Shown here: piece after piece, positions 16,828 through 25,202 of the stretch
How the letters are laid out: each line of letters begins with the position of its first letter
Numbering within the stretch: position 1 is the stretch's first letter
NCBI GenBank assembly: GCA_000435055.1
Contig: FR879709.1
Coordinates: 1-53,482, forward strand
Length of the DNA stretch: 53,482 nucleotides
From: Clostridium sp. CAG:138
Lineage (GTDB): Bacteria; Bacillota; Clostridia; Christensenellales; CAG-138
Direction: 5' to 3'
Program-made: the position numbers and the translations under genes
The notes under the pieces: generated by a model
Told to the model about the DNA's origin: nothing
Databases searched by the model: none
The model's input: the letters and a program-made list of their open reading frames with translations, nothing else

Positions 16828-17355
16828 ATGATTATCAACGAAACCGAACTGATTGCAACGATTCGCAGTATTCCCGATTTTCCGAAAGAGGGCATACTCT
16901 TCCGCGATATCACCACACTGCTTAAGAATGCCGATGCATACGAAACGCTTGTTGAATCCATTGCCGAGAAGCTTCGCCCGCTTGATGTTGACATCGTTAT
17001 CGGTCCGGAAGCACGCGGTTTTGTTATCGGCTCCGCCGTTGCATATGCGGTTCATGCAGGTTTTGTTCTTGCCAGAAAACCCGGAAAGCTCCCCTGCGAA
17101 GTAAACTCCGTGTCATACGGACTTGAATACGGCTCCGACCGCCTCGAAATTCACAAAGACGCAATTCTTCCGGGGCAGCGCGTTGCAATCGTTGACGACC
17201 TGCTTGCAACCGGCGGAACAGCAAAAGCTGTTATCGACCTTGTGGAAAAAATGGGGGCAAAAGTTGTTGCTGCTGATTTTGCAATCGAACTTACCGATCT
17301 CGGCGGTGCCGACCTGCTCCGTGATTATAATGTTTACTCGGTTATCAAATACTGA
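16828..17355 (+). CDS. apt: Adenine phosphoribosyltransferase
   Basis: The 175-residue protein has the PRPP-binding loop VAIVDDLLATGGTA and the family motifs PDFPKEGILFRDIT and GPEARGFVIGSAVAYA. It salvages adenine to AMP. AAAGGAAC lies upstream of the ATG at a rather long spacing. recJ-apt-rel is a common order in Firmicutes. A terminator follows at 17472-17517, so rel is probably also served by its own promoter. Confidence 0.95.
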   Translation: MIINETELIATIRSIPDFPKEGILFRDITTLLKNADAYETLVESIAEKLRPLDVDIVIGPEARGFVIGSAVAYAVHAGFVLARKPGKLPCEVNSVSYGLEYGSDRLEIHKDAILPGQRVAIVDDLLATGGTAKAVIDLVEKMGAKVVAADFAIELTDLGGADLLRDYNVYSVIKY

Positions 17356-17471
17356 TATCAAAGATAACTCTCGCGAATGAATGTTCCCGGCAATGCCCGT
17401 TTCGGAACCTTTTGCGAACCTTCTTCCGAGAACTCCGACTCGGCACTTTGCCGATTTGACAGAGCCAACCG

Positions 17472-17517
17472 TTCGGCGCGGGCCGCGTGCCTGCGCCGAA
17501 TGCATTTTTTGCTTTTT
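17472..17517 (+). terminator. Intrinsic terminator between apt and rel
   Basis: TTCGGCGC (17472-17479) pairs with GCGCCGAA (17493-17500), followed by TGCATTTTTTGCTTTTT. Confidence 0.8.
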
Positions 17518-17585
17518 GAACGGTACCGAACGTTCATTCCTGCAAAATTTATCAAAGGTAAAATTTAGCCAAAGGTGGGTGTGCT

Positions 17586-19760
17586 ATGGACAGATTGACC
17601 GCTGCCTTCGAAAAAAAGTTTCCGAAGGAAAAAACCGAATTATTAGTAAAGGCAATTAATTTTGCAAAATCGGTTCATGCTGACCAAAAACGCGAATCGC
17701 AGGAACCTTATTATATTCATCCCGAAGCCGTTGCGCTCATTCTGCTCGATATGGACATGGATGCAGACACGGTCATTGCGGGTCTGCTTCATGATACGGT
17801 TGAGGATGGGCACGATATCACCGTTGAAAACATTGCACAGATGTTCGGCAAGGACATTGCCCGAATGGTGGACGGCGTTACCAAGCTGACCAACAGCAAT
17901 CTTTCCCACATGCTGTCAAAAGAAGACAGACAGGCCGAAAATCTGCGCAAAATGTTCCTTGCAATTGCAAACGATGTTCGCGTTGTTGTTATCAAGCTTG
18001 CGGACAGACTGCACAACATGCGCACACTCGGTTATTGTTCAAAGGAAAAGCGTGTTCGCAAAGCACGGGAAACCATGGATGTTTACGCTCCCCTTGCGGA
18101 CAGGTTCGGAATGGGTGCCATAAAAGTCGAACTTGAGGATTTATCGTTCAGCTATCTGATGCCCGAAGAATGCCGCCGCCTTCAGTCCCTTATCGAACCG
18201 AAGCAGGAAGAACGCATGGGACTGCTCAAAAAAGCCATGCACAAGCTTGAAATTGCACTTAAGGATGCCGGAATCAAAGCGGAAGTCAGCGGACGCAGAA
18301 AGCATATTTACAGCATCTATCGCAAGCTGAACATAAAAAAAGTCGGACTGAACGAGATTTATGATCTTGTTGCACTTCGCATAATTGTTGATACCGTGCA
18401 GGACTGTTACGGTGCGCTCGGCATTGTTCACTCGCTTTGGCGTCCCTTCCCCGGCAGGTTCAAAGATTACATTTCAATGCCGAAAACCAACATGTACCGT
18501 TCTTTGCACACGTCGCTTTTCAGTGATCTCGGAATGCCGTTTGAGGTGCAGATTCGCACTTGGGAAATGCACCGCACTGCCGAATACGGTATTGCCGCAC
18601 ACTGGATGTATAAAGAGGGCAGAACACGGCAGGATGAGCTGGACACAAAGCTTGCGTGGCTGCGTCAACTTGTTGACTATGATTCCGATGCAAACTCAAC
18701 AAAGGAATACGTTGACAACGTTCGACACGATTTTTTCTCCGACTATGTTTTTGTTCTGACTCCGAACGGCGAGATTATCGACCTGCCTCTGGGCTCAACG
18801 CCCGTTGATTTTGCTTACCGTATTCATTCGAACGTCGGCAACCACACACAGCACGCAAAAGTCAACGGTGCGCTTGTGAAGCTTGACTGCAAGCTTAAAA
18901 CCCACGATGTTGTTGAAATCATTACGAACCCGCAGGCAACGCCGAGCCGCGACTGGCTTAACTTTGTAAAAACATCCCAAGCCAAAGCAAAAATCAAACA
19001 ATGGTTCAAAAAGGCGAATCGTGAAGAAAATATTGTCCGCGGCAAAGAAATGCTTGCCGACGCCGCAAGACGACAGGGGCAGAAGCTTGCCGACCTTACG
19101 AAGGCCGAATTGTGCAAACCTCTGTTGAAACGCTTCTCCATGAACGAAATGGATGATATTTATGCGGCCATAGGCTACGGCGGAATTACAACCGGGCAGG
19201 CATTGCATAAACTGATGGAAGCCCGGCGAAAAGTTCAGCGAGAGGAGGAGCTTGCGCGCAAACTTGAAGAGCAGGAACACGCTCCCGCAAAAAGTTTTGA
19301 CGCAAACGGAAGAGCCGTCATTGTCAAAGGCGAGGCCAACATGGTTGTTCGCTTTGCGCAATGCTGTTCTCCCCTGCCCGGCGATGAAATTTTCGGATAT
19401 ATCACGCGCGGCAGAGGTGTTTCGATTCACAGCAGAAACTGCCCGAATGCCGCAGCACTGCTTGCCGATGCGGACAGGATAATCGATGTTTCATGGGCGG
19501 ACGGCGAAAGTGCAAAATTCCCCGTAACAATTCATATCGTCGCTTCGGAACGCGTCGGGCTGCTGATGGATATTTCACAGATGCTGATGAACATGAAAAT
19601 CAACATCAATCTTGTCAACGCAAAGCCTGTTGAGGACGGCACAAAGATCGAAGCAACCATGGGGTTTCAGGTCCAAAACGCCGAGCATCTCGACAGCATT
19701 ATAAAAAATCTTATGAAAATTAACGGTGTAAAATCCGTTTCAAGGGTGAGATCCGTATGA
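17586..19760 (+). CDS. rel: Bifunctional (p)ppGpp synthetase/hydrolase, Rel
   Basis: The 724-residue long RSH protein has an N-terminal HD hydrolase domain (IHPEAVALIL, LLHDTVEDGHD, RLHNMRTL). The synthetase domain follows (RRKHIYSIYRKL, then FKDYISMPKTNMYRSLHTSL). The regulatory half contains TGS (VLTPNGEIIDLPLGSTP), a Cys-containing zinc-finger-like segment (RFAQCCSPLPGDEI) and a C-terminal ACT domain. It makes and destroys the stringent-response alarmone. Because the HD motifs are intact, both activities are expected. AAAGGTGG precedes the ATG, and dtd overlaps its stop codon by four bases (ATGA). Confidence 0.95.
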   Translation: MDRLTAAFEKKFPKEKTELLVKAINFAKSVHADQKRESQEPYYIHPEAVALILLDMDMDADTVIAGLLHDTVEDGHDITVENIAQMFGKDIARMVDGVTKLTNSNLSHMLSKEDRQAENLRKMFLAIANDVRVVVIKLADRLHNMRTLGYCSKEKRVRKARETMDVYAPLADRFGMGAIKVELEDLSFSYLMPEECRRLQSLIEPKQEERMGLLKKAMHKLEIALKDAGIKAEVSGRRKHIYSIYRKLNIKKVGLNEIYDLVALRIIVDTVQDCYGALGIVHSLWRPFPGRFKDYISMPKTNMYRSLHTSLFSDLGMPFEVQIRTWEMHRTAEYGIAAHWMYKEGRTRQDELDTKLAWLRQLVDYDSDANSTKEYVDNVRHDFFSDYVFVLTPNGEIIDLPLGSTPVDFAYRIHSNVGNHTQHAKVNGALVKLDCKLKTHDVVEIITNPQATPSRDWLNFVKTSQAKAKIKQWFKKANREENIVRGKEMLADAARRQGQKLADLTKAELCKPLLKRFSMNEMDDIYAAIGYGGITTGQALHKLMEARRKVQREEELARKLEEQEHAPAKSFDANGRAVIVKGEANMVVRFAQCCSPLPGDEIFGYITRGRGVSIHSRNCPNAAALLADADRIIDVSWADGESAKFPVTIHIVASERVGLLMDISQMLMNMKININLVNAKPVEDGTKIEATMGFQVQNAEHLDSIIKNLMKINGVKSVSRVRSV

Positions 19761-20203
19761 GATCCGTTGTTCAAAGAGTCCGCCGCGCAAGCGTTTCCGT
19801 CGCCGGCGAATGTGTCGGCAAAATCGAAAGAGGGTTGCTTTTGCTTATCGGCATAGAACCTTCCGATGCGCAGAGCGACATTGACTATATCGTTAAAAAA
19901 TGTACTCAACTCCGCATTTTTGAAGATGCAGACGGCAAGATGAACCTTTCCGCCGTTGAACTCGGGTATGAAATTCTGCTGATTTCACAGTTCACGCTTT
20001 TCGGCGATGCCCGTAAAGGCAACCGCCCGAGTTTTATTGCTGCCGCTCGTCCCGAAACGGCGATCCCCGTCTACGAAAAGCTCATCGACGCTTTTCGCAC
20101 TCAGCTGCACACCGAAACGGGTATTTTCGGCGCGGATATGCAGGTTGAGCTTGTCAACGACGGTCCGGTCACGATCCTGCTGGACAGCAAAAAAACGTTT
20201 TAA
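19757..20203 (+). CDS. dtd: D-aminoacyl-tRNA deacylase
   Basis: The 148-residue protein begins MRSVVQRVRRASV and contains LISQFTLFGD and GNRPSF, the family motifs, plus GPVTILLD near the end. It hydrolyses D-amino acids mischarged on tRNA. It overlaps the rel stop by four bases, and the rel-dtd pairing is widespread in Firmicutes. Length is typical. Confidence 0.95.
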   Translation: MRSVVQRVRRASVSVAGECVGKIERGLLLLIGIEPSDAQSDIDYIVKKCTQLRIFEDADGKMNLSAVELGYEILLISQFTLFGDARKGNRPSFIAAARPETAIPVYEKLIDAFRTQLHTETGIFGADMQVELVNDGPVTILLDSKKTF

Positions 20204-20245
20204 TTTCGCTATATTCAGTCTATGTTTAAAAAGGAGAAAAGCCGC

Positions 20246-20914
20246 ATGAAAATTCTTTGTGTCCCAACCGGTCCGCTTTCCGTAAATACCTATATCGTTT
20301 TTAACGAATCCGCCGAAACGCCTTCAAATTCCGAAAGGATTCCCTGTGTTGTTATCGATCCGGCGAATTCGCACAAGGTGGTTGAAGTTCTAAATCAAAA
20401 CAACCTGCACTGCACCCATATTCTGCTGACGCACGGTCATTTTGATCACACGATGGGCGTTGCGGAATTGAAATCGCATGAAAACGCGCTTGTTGCAATT
20501 CACGAAGCGGATGCGGGCGCACTTGCAGGCGGAAAAGCAAGCCTTGCCTACCTCGGCGGTGCGCTTGTGAAGCCCTGCAAAGTGGACATCATCCTCCACG
20601 GCGGCGAATGCTTCACCGCTGCCGGTATTGAATTCAGCGTTCTGCACACCCCGGGGCATACCAAGGGCGGCGTATGCTATGTTATCGGAAAAGAACGTGT
20701 GATTTTTTCCGGCGACACGCTTTTCCGTCTCAGCGTGGGAAGAACCGATCTTGACGGCGGTGACAATGATGCACTTTACAACTCCCTGCTCCTGCTGACA
20801 GGCAGGCTGAAAGGCGATTACCGCGTATTCCCCGGCCACATGGGTGAAACAACTTTGGATTTCGAACGGAAACACAATCCGTATCTGCGCGGCGGCGGAA
20901 ACCAAGACTATTGA
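20246..20914 (+). CDS. Metallo-beta-lactamase fold hydrolase (glyoxalase II-like)
   Basis: The 222-residue protein has the metal-site motifs THGHFDHTMG (near residue 63), LHTPGHTKGG (near 133), FSGDTLFRLSVGRTD and FPGHMGET. Proteins of this type hydrolyse thioesters or related bonds; the exact substrate cannot be told from sequence. The ATG at 20246 has AAGGAG nine bases upstream and starts the conserved MKILCVPTGPLSVNTY; an upstream in-frame ATG at 20222 would place the ribosome binding site inside the gene. It follows dtd and precedes hemZ, as in many Clostridia. Confidence 0.88.
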   Translation: MKILCVPTGPLSVNTYIVFNESAETPSNSERIPCVVIDPANSHKVVEVLNQNNLHCTHILLTHGHFDHTMGVAELKSHENALVAIHEADAGALAGGKASLAYLGGALVKPCKVDIILHGGECFTAAGIEFSVLHTPGHTKGGVCYVIGKERVIFSGDTLFRLSVGRTDLDGGDNDALYNSLLLLTGRLKGDYRVFPGHMGETTLDFERKHNPYLRGGGNQDY

Positions 20915-20960
20915 CGGAAAATACAGAAAATGCCGCAGCTGCATTAAAGAGGCAAACAAT

Positions 20961-22445
20961 ATGTTTTTATTCACAAATAGACAGGATTTTTTTAACGATA
21001 TATGCGAAGAAATACGGCTTTTTCTGCCCGGTGAGGAGATAGCTCCCGTTTTGTCCCCCGCTGAAATTCACACAGCGGATGCGGGCGAAAAGACGCTGAG
21101 TGTTGTGCTTTCAAGCGACGGAACGGATTTTTTTGCCGAAGCCGCCTTTGTTTCGAACGGTCGGGAGCATTCATACTCGTGCCGAACGCCCTTTCGCAAT
21201 GATGATTCAATTATTGAAAAGCGTTTTGCAAAACGCTGCATTAAAATCGCTGTCTTCCGCGCAATGCGAAAGGCATATCCCGATGCGCACCTCCCGTGGG
21301 GCTCTCTGACGGGTATACGCCCGACGCGCCTGCTGCGCGAGCTTCAGCACAGCTGCGGTCCTGCCGAAGCCAAAAGCATGATGTTGAACGATTTTGACGT
21401 CACGCCGCAGAAATTTGCACTTGCGGAGCGGATAGTTTCCGTTCAGGAACCGGTTTTTGCTTCCGTGCGGAAAAACGATGTTGATGTTTATATCGGCATT
21501 CCGTTCTGCCGCACACGCTGCCTGTACTGCTCTTTTGCTTCACGGCTCCGCACGGCAAAGACGGACATGCAGCCCTATCTTGCCGCACTGAAGACGGATA
21601 TTGCAAACGGTGCGCAAATGGTTCGCGAACTCGGGCTGAATATTCGTGCGCTGTATCTCGGCGGCGGAACGCCCACCGTGCTGACCGCAGACGAGCTGCG
21701 CGATCTTTTGGATTTTGCAGAGGAGGCCTATAATATTGCACCCGGCACGGAGTTCACGGTTGAAGCCGGACGGCCGGATACGATAACAGCTGAAAAGCTT
21801 CGCATCATCAAGCAGCGCGGCGCAACGCGCATATCCGTAAATCCGCAAACGATGTGTGATAAAACATTGCATCTTGTCGGCCGCGATCACACATCCGAGG
21901 ATATCAAGGCGTGTTTCAACCTTGCGCGGGATATCGGTTTTGATTCAATCAACATGGATCTTATCGCCGGTTTGCCGGGCGAAACGGCAGCTGACATGCA
22001 GCATTCCGTAAACGCACTCGTTGAGCTTTCTCCGGAGTGTCTGACGGTTCACACGCTTGCAATAAAGCGTTCTTCCCGTCTGCGTGAAAATCTTTCCGAA
22101 TACGCTCTTCCCGATGTTTCGGAAGTTGAAAAAATGACCGAAATCGGTGCGCTCGGTGCCGAAGAAACGGGTATGCTTCCTTATTATATGTACCGTCAAA
22201 AATACATGGCGGGCAACATGGAAAACGTCGGCTATGCAAAACCCGGCAGCATCTGCATCTACAACATCGATATGATGGAGGATTCGCTGAGTATCATTGC
22301 TCACGGTGCGGGCGCAATGAACAAACGCGTTTTCCCGAGCGGCGGAAGGATCGAACGCGTCCCGAACCCCAAGGATATTGAAACATATATTTCAAAACTG
22401 CAAAAAACCCATGCCGACAGGCTTGCACTCTTTTGCAATGAATAA
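20961..22445 (+). CDS. hemZ: Radical SAM HemZ-type (oxygen-independent coproporphyrinogen III dehydrogenase-like)
   Basis: About 494 residues from the ATG at 20961. After an N-terminal domain of about 150 residues (with WGSLTGIRPTRLLRE) comes the radical SAM core with GIPFCRTRCLYCSF, a CxxxCxxC cluster motif followed by Phe, then LYLGGGTPTVL and MDLIAGLPGE. HemZ proteins are related to HemN, but their chemistry in anaerobes is not fully settled. A longer frame beginning at 20844 overlaps the preceding gene and is unlikely. The ribosome binding site (AAGAGG) is weak. A hairpin follows at 22460-22493. Confidence 0.9.
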   Translation: MFLFTNRQDFFNDICEEIRLFLPGEEIAPVLSPAEIHTADAGEKTLSVVLSSDGTDFFAEAAFVSNGREHSYSCRTPFRNDDSIIEKRFAKRCIKIAVFRAMRKAYPDAHLPWGSLTGIRPTRLLRELQHSCGPAEAKSMMLNDFDVTPQKFALAERIVSVQEPVFASVRKNDVDVYIGIPFCRTRCLYCSFASRLRTAKTDMQPYLAALKTDIANGAQMVRELGLNIRALYLGGGTPTVLTADELRDLLDFAEEAYNIAPGTEFTVEAGRPDTITAEKLRIIKQRGATRISVNPQTMCDKTLHLVGRDHTSEDIKACFNLARDIGFDSINMDLIAGLPGETAADMQHSVNALVELSPECLTVHTLAIKRSSRLRENLSEYALPDVSEVEKMTEIGALGAEETGMLPYYMYRQKYMAGNMENVGYAKPGSICIYNIDMMEDSLSIIAHGAGAMNKRVFPSGGRIERVPNPKDIETYISKLQKTHADRLALFCNE

Positions 22446-22459
22446 ATGCAGCGGACAGC

Positions 22460-22493
22460 GTTCCGCATCACCCGAAACCGTCAGATGCGGAAC
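22460..22493 (+). terminator. Hairpin after hemZ
   Basis: A perfect 10-base stem, GTTCCGCATC (22460-22469) with GATGCGGAAC (22484-22493), is followed by AT-rich but not T-only sequence. Confidence 0.6.
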
Positions 22494-22537
22494 GTATTGA
22501 ATTATTAATATTTCATTTCAATTATATAAGAACTTTT

Positions 22538-24805
22538 GTGATTTTAAATTCTTTTGTCACAGTCTATCAGGTCAACATCGGCAGGCTTGCCGTCACCGAT
22601 TCCGAAGCGGCGGCTGCAAGCGCAAGCAATGCAAGGCTTGAAGAAATCATTTATCTCGACGCATACACCGCCGAAGCGCGCATCAAGTGGAACGGCAATA
22701 ACGCCTCCTCCTACGAGATTTACAGGCTCAATGCGGACGGCACAAGAACACTTATAATGGAAACGCCCAACACCGCGTATTATATTCCGAACCTTGTCCG
22801 CAACGATGACCAGGCAGATGTTACCGTTGAAGTCGTTCCCGTAAACGCAAACGGTGTTCGCGGCGAAAGCTCCCGCTTTACAATCGATTGGCTCTATGAA
22901 AACGGCGATACCGAAAAGCTGAGCGATGTTACCGTTCCCGTAAACATCTGCCCCTTGGCCGAAGTCACCGGCTATTCCGCTCAGAATGACGGCGAACCCG
23001 CATGGAAGGCCATTGACGGAACGAGCGAAAACGGTTCCAAATGGTGCGCCACTAATGCGCGGAGCGGCTGGATGACGATAAAACTCGACCAACCGCGAAC
23101 CATCAAACGAATTCGAATTGAACACGCCGAATACGGCGGCGAGGCCCAGGACATGAACACAATTGCTTTTTCCGTTCAGTACAAAAGCGGAAACAATTGG
23201 GTAACAGTATACAGCACAAACAGCAACAGTTCGGATGTCACCGATGAACTGATCACACCCGTCACCGCACAGGAATGGAGACTCTATATCTCCAACAGCG
23301 GCTCTTCCGCATGGGGCGCTATCCGTATTTACGAATGGCAGATGTTTGAAACGACCGAACGCAACCGCACGGACATCGTGCTCATGAAGTTCGCTTCCGC
23401 AAAGAACAACAAGGGCGCAAGCGATACGTTCAGTCTCACCAATGCTCCGACGGGCAGCACGGTTCGTCTCTATCTGCGTGACGCAAACGGGAACTACACG
23501 CAGATTGCTTCCAAAGAAGCTCAGAGCAGCACAGTCAGCTTCACCGGCCTTGATTACGGCAGCGATGCAGGACGCGTGTTCTACACGGTTCAGGAAGGCA
23601 AGCAGGAAGAGAGTATCAAGCTCAGCACCGCCTTTGATGCAGAACCCGGCGCGGTAAAATACAGCATTAACGTTGTTCAGCCCGCAAACGGCAGTGTTGC
23701 CGCTTCCGCGACCTCCGCAACTGCGGGTACGACCGTAAAACTTACCGCGACCCCTGCGGAAGGCTACACCCTCGATTACTTTACGCTTGACGGCGAGAGG
23801 ATTAACGGCGATACTTTCATCATGCCCGCACGGAATGTTGAAGTTTCCGCCGTATTCACCGCAAATGCGTACAGCATTACCGTTGTTCAGCCCGCAAACG
23901 GCACGGTTTCGGCTTCCGCAACCTCCGCAACTGCGGGTACAACAATAGAGCTTACCGCGACCCCTGCGGAAGGCTACACCCTCGATTACTTTACGCTTGA
24001 CGGCGAGAGGATTAACGGCCATACTTTCTCCATGCCCGCACGGAATGTTGAGGTTTCCGCCGTGTTCACCGCGAATGCGTACAGCATCACCGTTGTTCAG
24101 CCCGCAGGCGGCACGGTTACGGCTTCCAAGCTGTCCGCCTTTTTCGGGGAAGCAGTTGAGCTGACAGCCGTTCCCGATGAAGGGTACGAGCTCAGTCATT
24201 ACGTTGTCAACGGTGCGGCGAACAACGGCGGCACCTTCACGATGCCTGCACGTGACGTTATTGTTACCGCAGTGTTCACAAAGGTCGCCGAACCCTCGGT
24301 CAACCTTGCGCTTAACGCCACCATCTATTATTCCAATAAGAAGTATCCGGATTATGCGAAGAACGGACCGCAGCACGCATTTGACGGAAAGATGAGTGAT
24401 CTCGAAGCCGACAAGTGGCACGCTTCCGGCATCAACGGTTGGGTTGCATTCGACATTCATACCCCCGTTGCAAATCCGATACTCAAGATATATCATGCCG
24501 GTTCTGCAGGTGAAAATTCCAACCTGAACACTTCGTCATGGGATGTTTATATCCTTAACGAAAGGTATCTCACGGAAGAAGCGTACTTCAATATGGACAG
24601 ATCCACGCAAAACCGAGTCTGCCAAATCGCATGGTTCTGGAAGAGGATTCATGTCACAACCGGCAATACCGCTGACATATCTGTCGACCATATTGATATG
24701 CCCGAAGCAAGGCGTCTGTTCAAAATCAACATGCGCAAAACGAATCAGACCGGGTATCCCTATTATCTCAATGTTTACGAAATTGAGATGTATGCCGGCA
24801 ACTGA
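22538..24805 (+). CDS. Discoidin / InlB-type repeat protein, apparently lacking its N-terminus
   Basis: The frame runs 755 residues from a GTG at 22538 that has no ribosome binding site and gives no signal peptide. In order it shows a fibronectin-like or Ig-like domain (about 35-125) and an F5/8 type C (discoidin) domain (about 140-270, ending GAIRIYEWQMFE). A short beta-domain (about 275-370), three 70-residue repeats of the divergent InlB/bacterial-repeat type (375-584) and a second F5/8C-like domain (590-755) follow. Such tails normally follow a secreted glycosidase or other catalytic domain, which is missing: hemZ's terminator lies immediately upstream. No sortase or membrane anchor is seen at the C-terminus. 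It may be a remnant of a larger gene, or be translated from an unseen start. Confidence 0.7.
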   Translation: MILNSFVTVYQVNIGRLAVTDSEAAAASASNARLEEIIYLDAYTAEARIKWNGNNASSYEIYRLNADGTRTLIMETPNTAYYIPNLVRNDDQADVTVEVVPVNANGVRGESSRFTIDWLYENGDTEKLSDVTVPVNICPLAEVTGYSAQNDGEPAWKAIDGTSENGSKWCATNARSGWMTIKLDQPRTIKRIRIEHAEYGGEAQDMNTIAFSVQYKSGNNWVTVYSTNSNSSDVTDELITPVTAQEWRLYISNSGSSAWGAIRIYEWQMFETTERNRTDIVLMKFASAKNNKGASDTFSLTNAPTGSTVRLYLRDANGNYTQIASKEAQSSTVSFTGLDYGSDAGRVFYTVQEGKQEESIKLSTAFDAEPGAVKYSINVVQPANGSVAASATSATAGTTVKLTATPAEGYTLDYFTLDGERINGDTFIMPARNVEVSAVFTANAYSITVVQPANGTVSASATSATAGTTIELTATPAEGYTLDYFTLDGERINGHTFSMPARNVEVSAVFTANAYSITVVQPAGGTVTASKLSAFFGEAVELTAVPDEGYELSHYVVNGAANNGGTFTMPARDVIVTAVFTKVAEPSVNLALNATIYYSNKKYPDYAKNGPQHAFDGKMSDLEADKWHASGINGWVAFDIHTPVANPILKIYHAGSAGENSNLNTSSWDVYILNERYLTEEAYFNMDRSTQNRVCQIAWFWKRIHVTTGNTADISVDHIDMPEARRLFKINMRKTNQTGYPYYLNVYEIEMYAGN
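23660..24289 (+). repeat. Three tandem 210-base coding repeats
   Basis: Units start at TACAGCAT in 23660, 23870 and 24080. The first two are nearly identical at the DNA level; the third is diverged. Each encodes a 70-residue bacterial-repeat domain with the core AEGYTLDYFTLDGERINGxTF and MPARNVEVSAVFT. Confidence 0.9.
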
Positions 24806-24872
24806 TAAACCCTCCGAATTTGCCCGCTGCCCCTGCTTTTTACCGTAGGCAGCGGAACAAAAAGCGAAGCCT

Positions 24873-24909
24873 GAAGCCCGTTCCTGTTCAAAATGCAGGA
24901 GCGGGCTTC
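24873..24909 (+). terminator. Hairpin after the repeat protein gene
   Basis: GAAGCCCG (24873-24880) pairs with CGGGCTTC (24902-24909) with an inner CCTG/CAGG. There is no T tract, so termination strength is doubtful. A promoter begins eight bases later. Confidence 0.5.
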
Positions 24910-24916
24910 GGTGCTA

Positions 24917-24945
24917 TTGACAGCGGCTCACGGATAAGTTATAAT
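24917..24945 (+). promoter_or_regulatory. Near-consensus sigma-A promoter of the CNNM gene
   Basis: TTGACA (24917-24922), 17-base spacer, TATAAT (24940-24945). Transcription from about 24952 gives a leader of about 245 bases before the CNNM start. Confidence 0.85.
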
Positions 24946-24977
24946 AGTAGCATCGATTTTTTACGGAGGGACGGACA

Positions 24978-25202
24978 TTGAGTACCGATGACGACAACGG
25001 TAATCATGAGTGTCAGGGCGCGGTAACATACTGCTGCGTTTCAGCCGAGCATTGCTCCGGCGGGCATTTTCTGCCCGGTTTTTTCGTTATGTATTCCGCA
25101 TATGCTCAAATGCGTATCCGAAAGTTTTGCGTTCGGAGCGTTTTTTTGTTGCCCGCGTTCCCATCCCTGCAAATTCAACAAGGAGCAGTTTTGACCCAAT
25201 GA
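24978..25202 (+). CDS. Possible Cys/His-rich leader ORF (74 aa) overlapping the CNNM start
   Basis: TTG at 24978 follows GGAGGG at a good spacing. The frame starts MSTDDDNGNHECQGAV and has a Cys/His cluster in residues 10-29 (HEC, YCC, EHCSGGH). Its TGA at 25200-25202 overlaps the ATG of the CNNM gene (ATGA). Two terminator-like hairpins lie inside it, so its second half may be structured RNA rather than selected protein. It could be a regulatory leader peptide or a chance ORF. Confidence 0.3.
   Translation: MSTDDDNGNHECQGAVTYCCVSAEHCSGGHFLPGFFVMYSAYAQMRIRKFCVRSVFLLPAFPSLQIQQGAVLTQ
25057..25085 (+). terminator. First terminator-like hairpin in the CNNM leader
   Basis: CGGGCA (25061-25066) pairs with TGCCCG (25072-25077), extended by flanking CGG/G, and is followed by TTTTTTCG. 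A second stem-loop, GCCGAGC/GCTCCGGC (25044-25061), abuts it on the 5' side and shares one base. It lies about 110 bases into the predicted transcript and upstream of the transporter gene. Confidence 0.7.
25117..25147 (+). terminator. Second terminator-like hairpin in the CNNM leader
   Basis: TCCGAA (25117-25122) pairs with TTCGGA (25132-25137), followed by GCG and seven T residues. It ends about 50 bases before the CNNM start. Confidence 0.65.

Noticed and set aside
22544..24496. 650-codon open frame on the minus strand
   Set aside because: It is antisense to the domain-rich repeat protein, has no recognisable domain, and mirrors the repeats of the plus strand.
24951..25199. Known metal riboswitch (M-box, yybP-ykoY, NiCo) before the CNNM gene
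   Set aside because: I could not find the conserved core sequences of these classes; kept only as an undefined leader.
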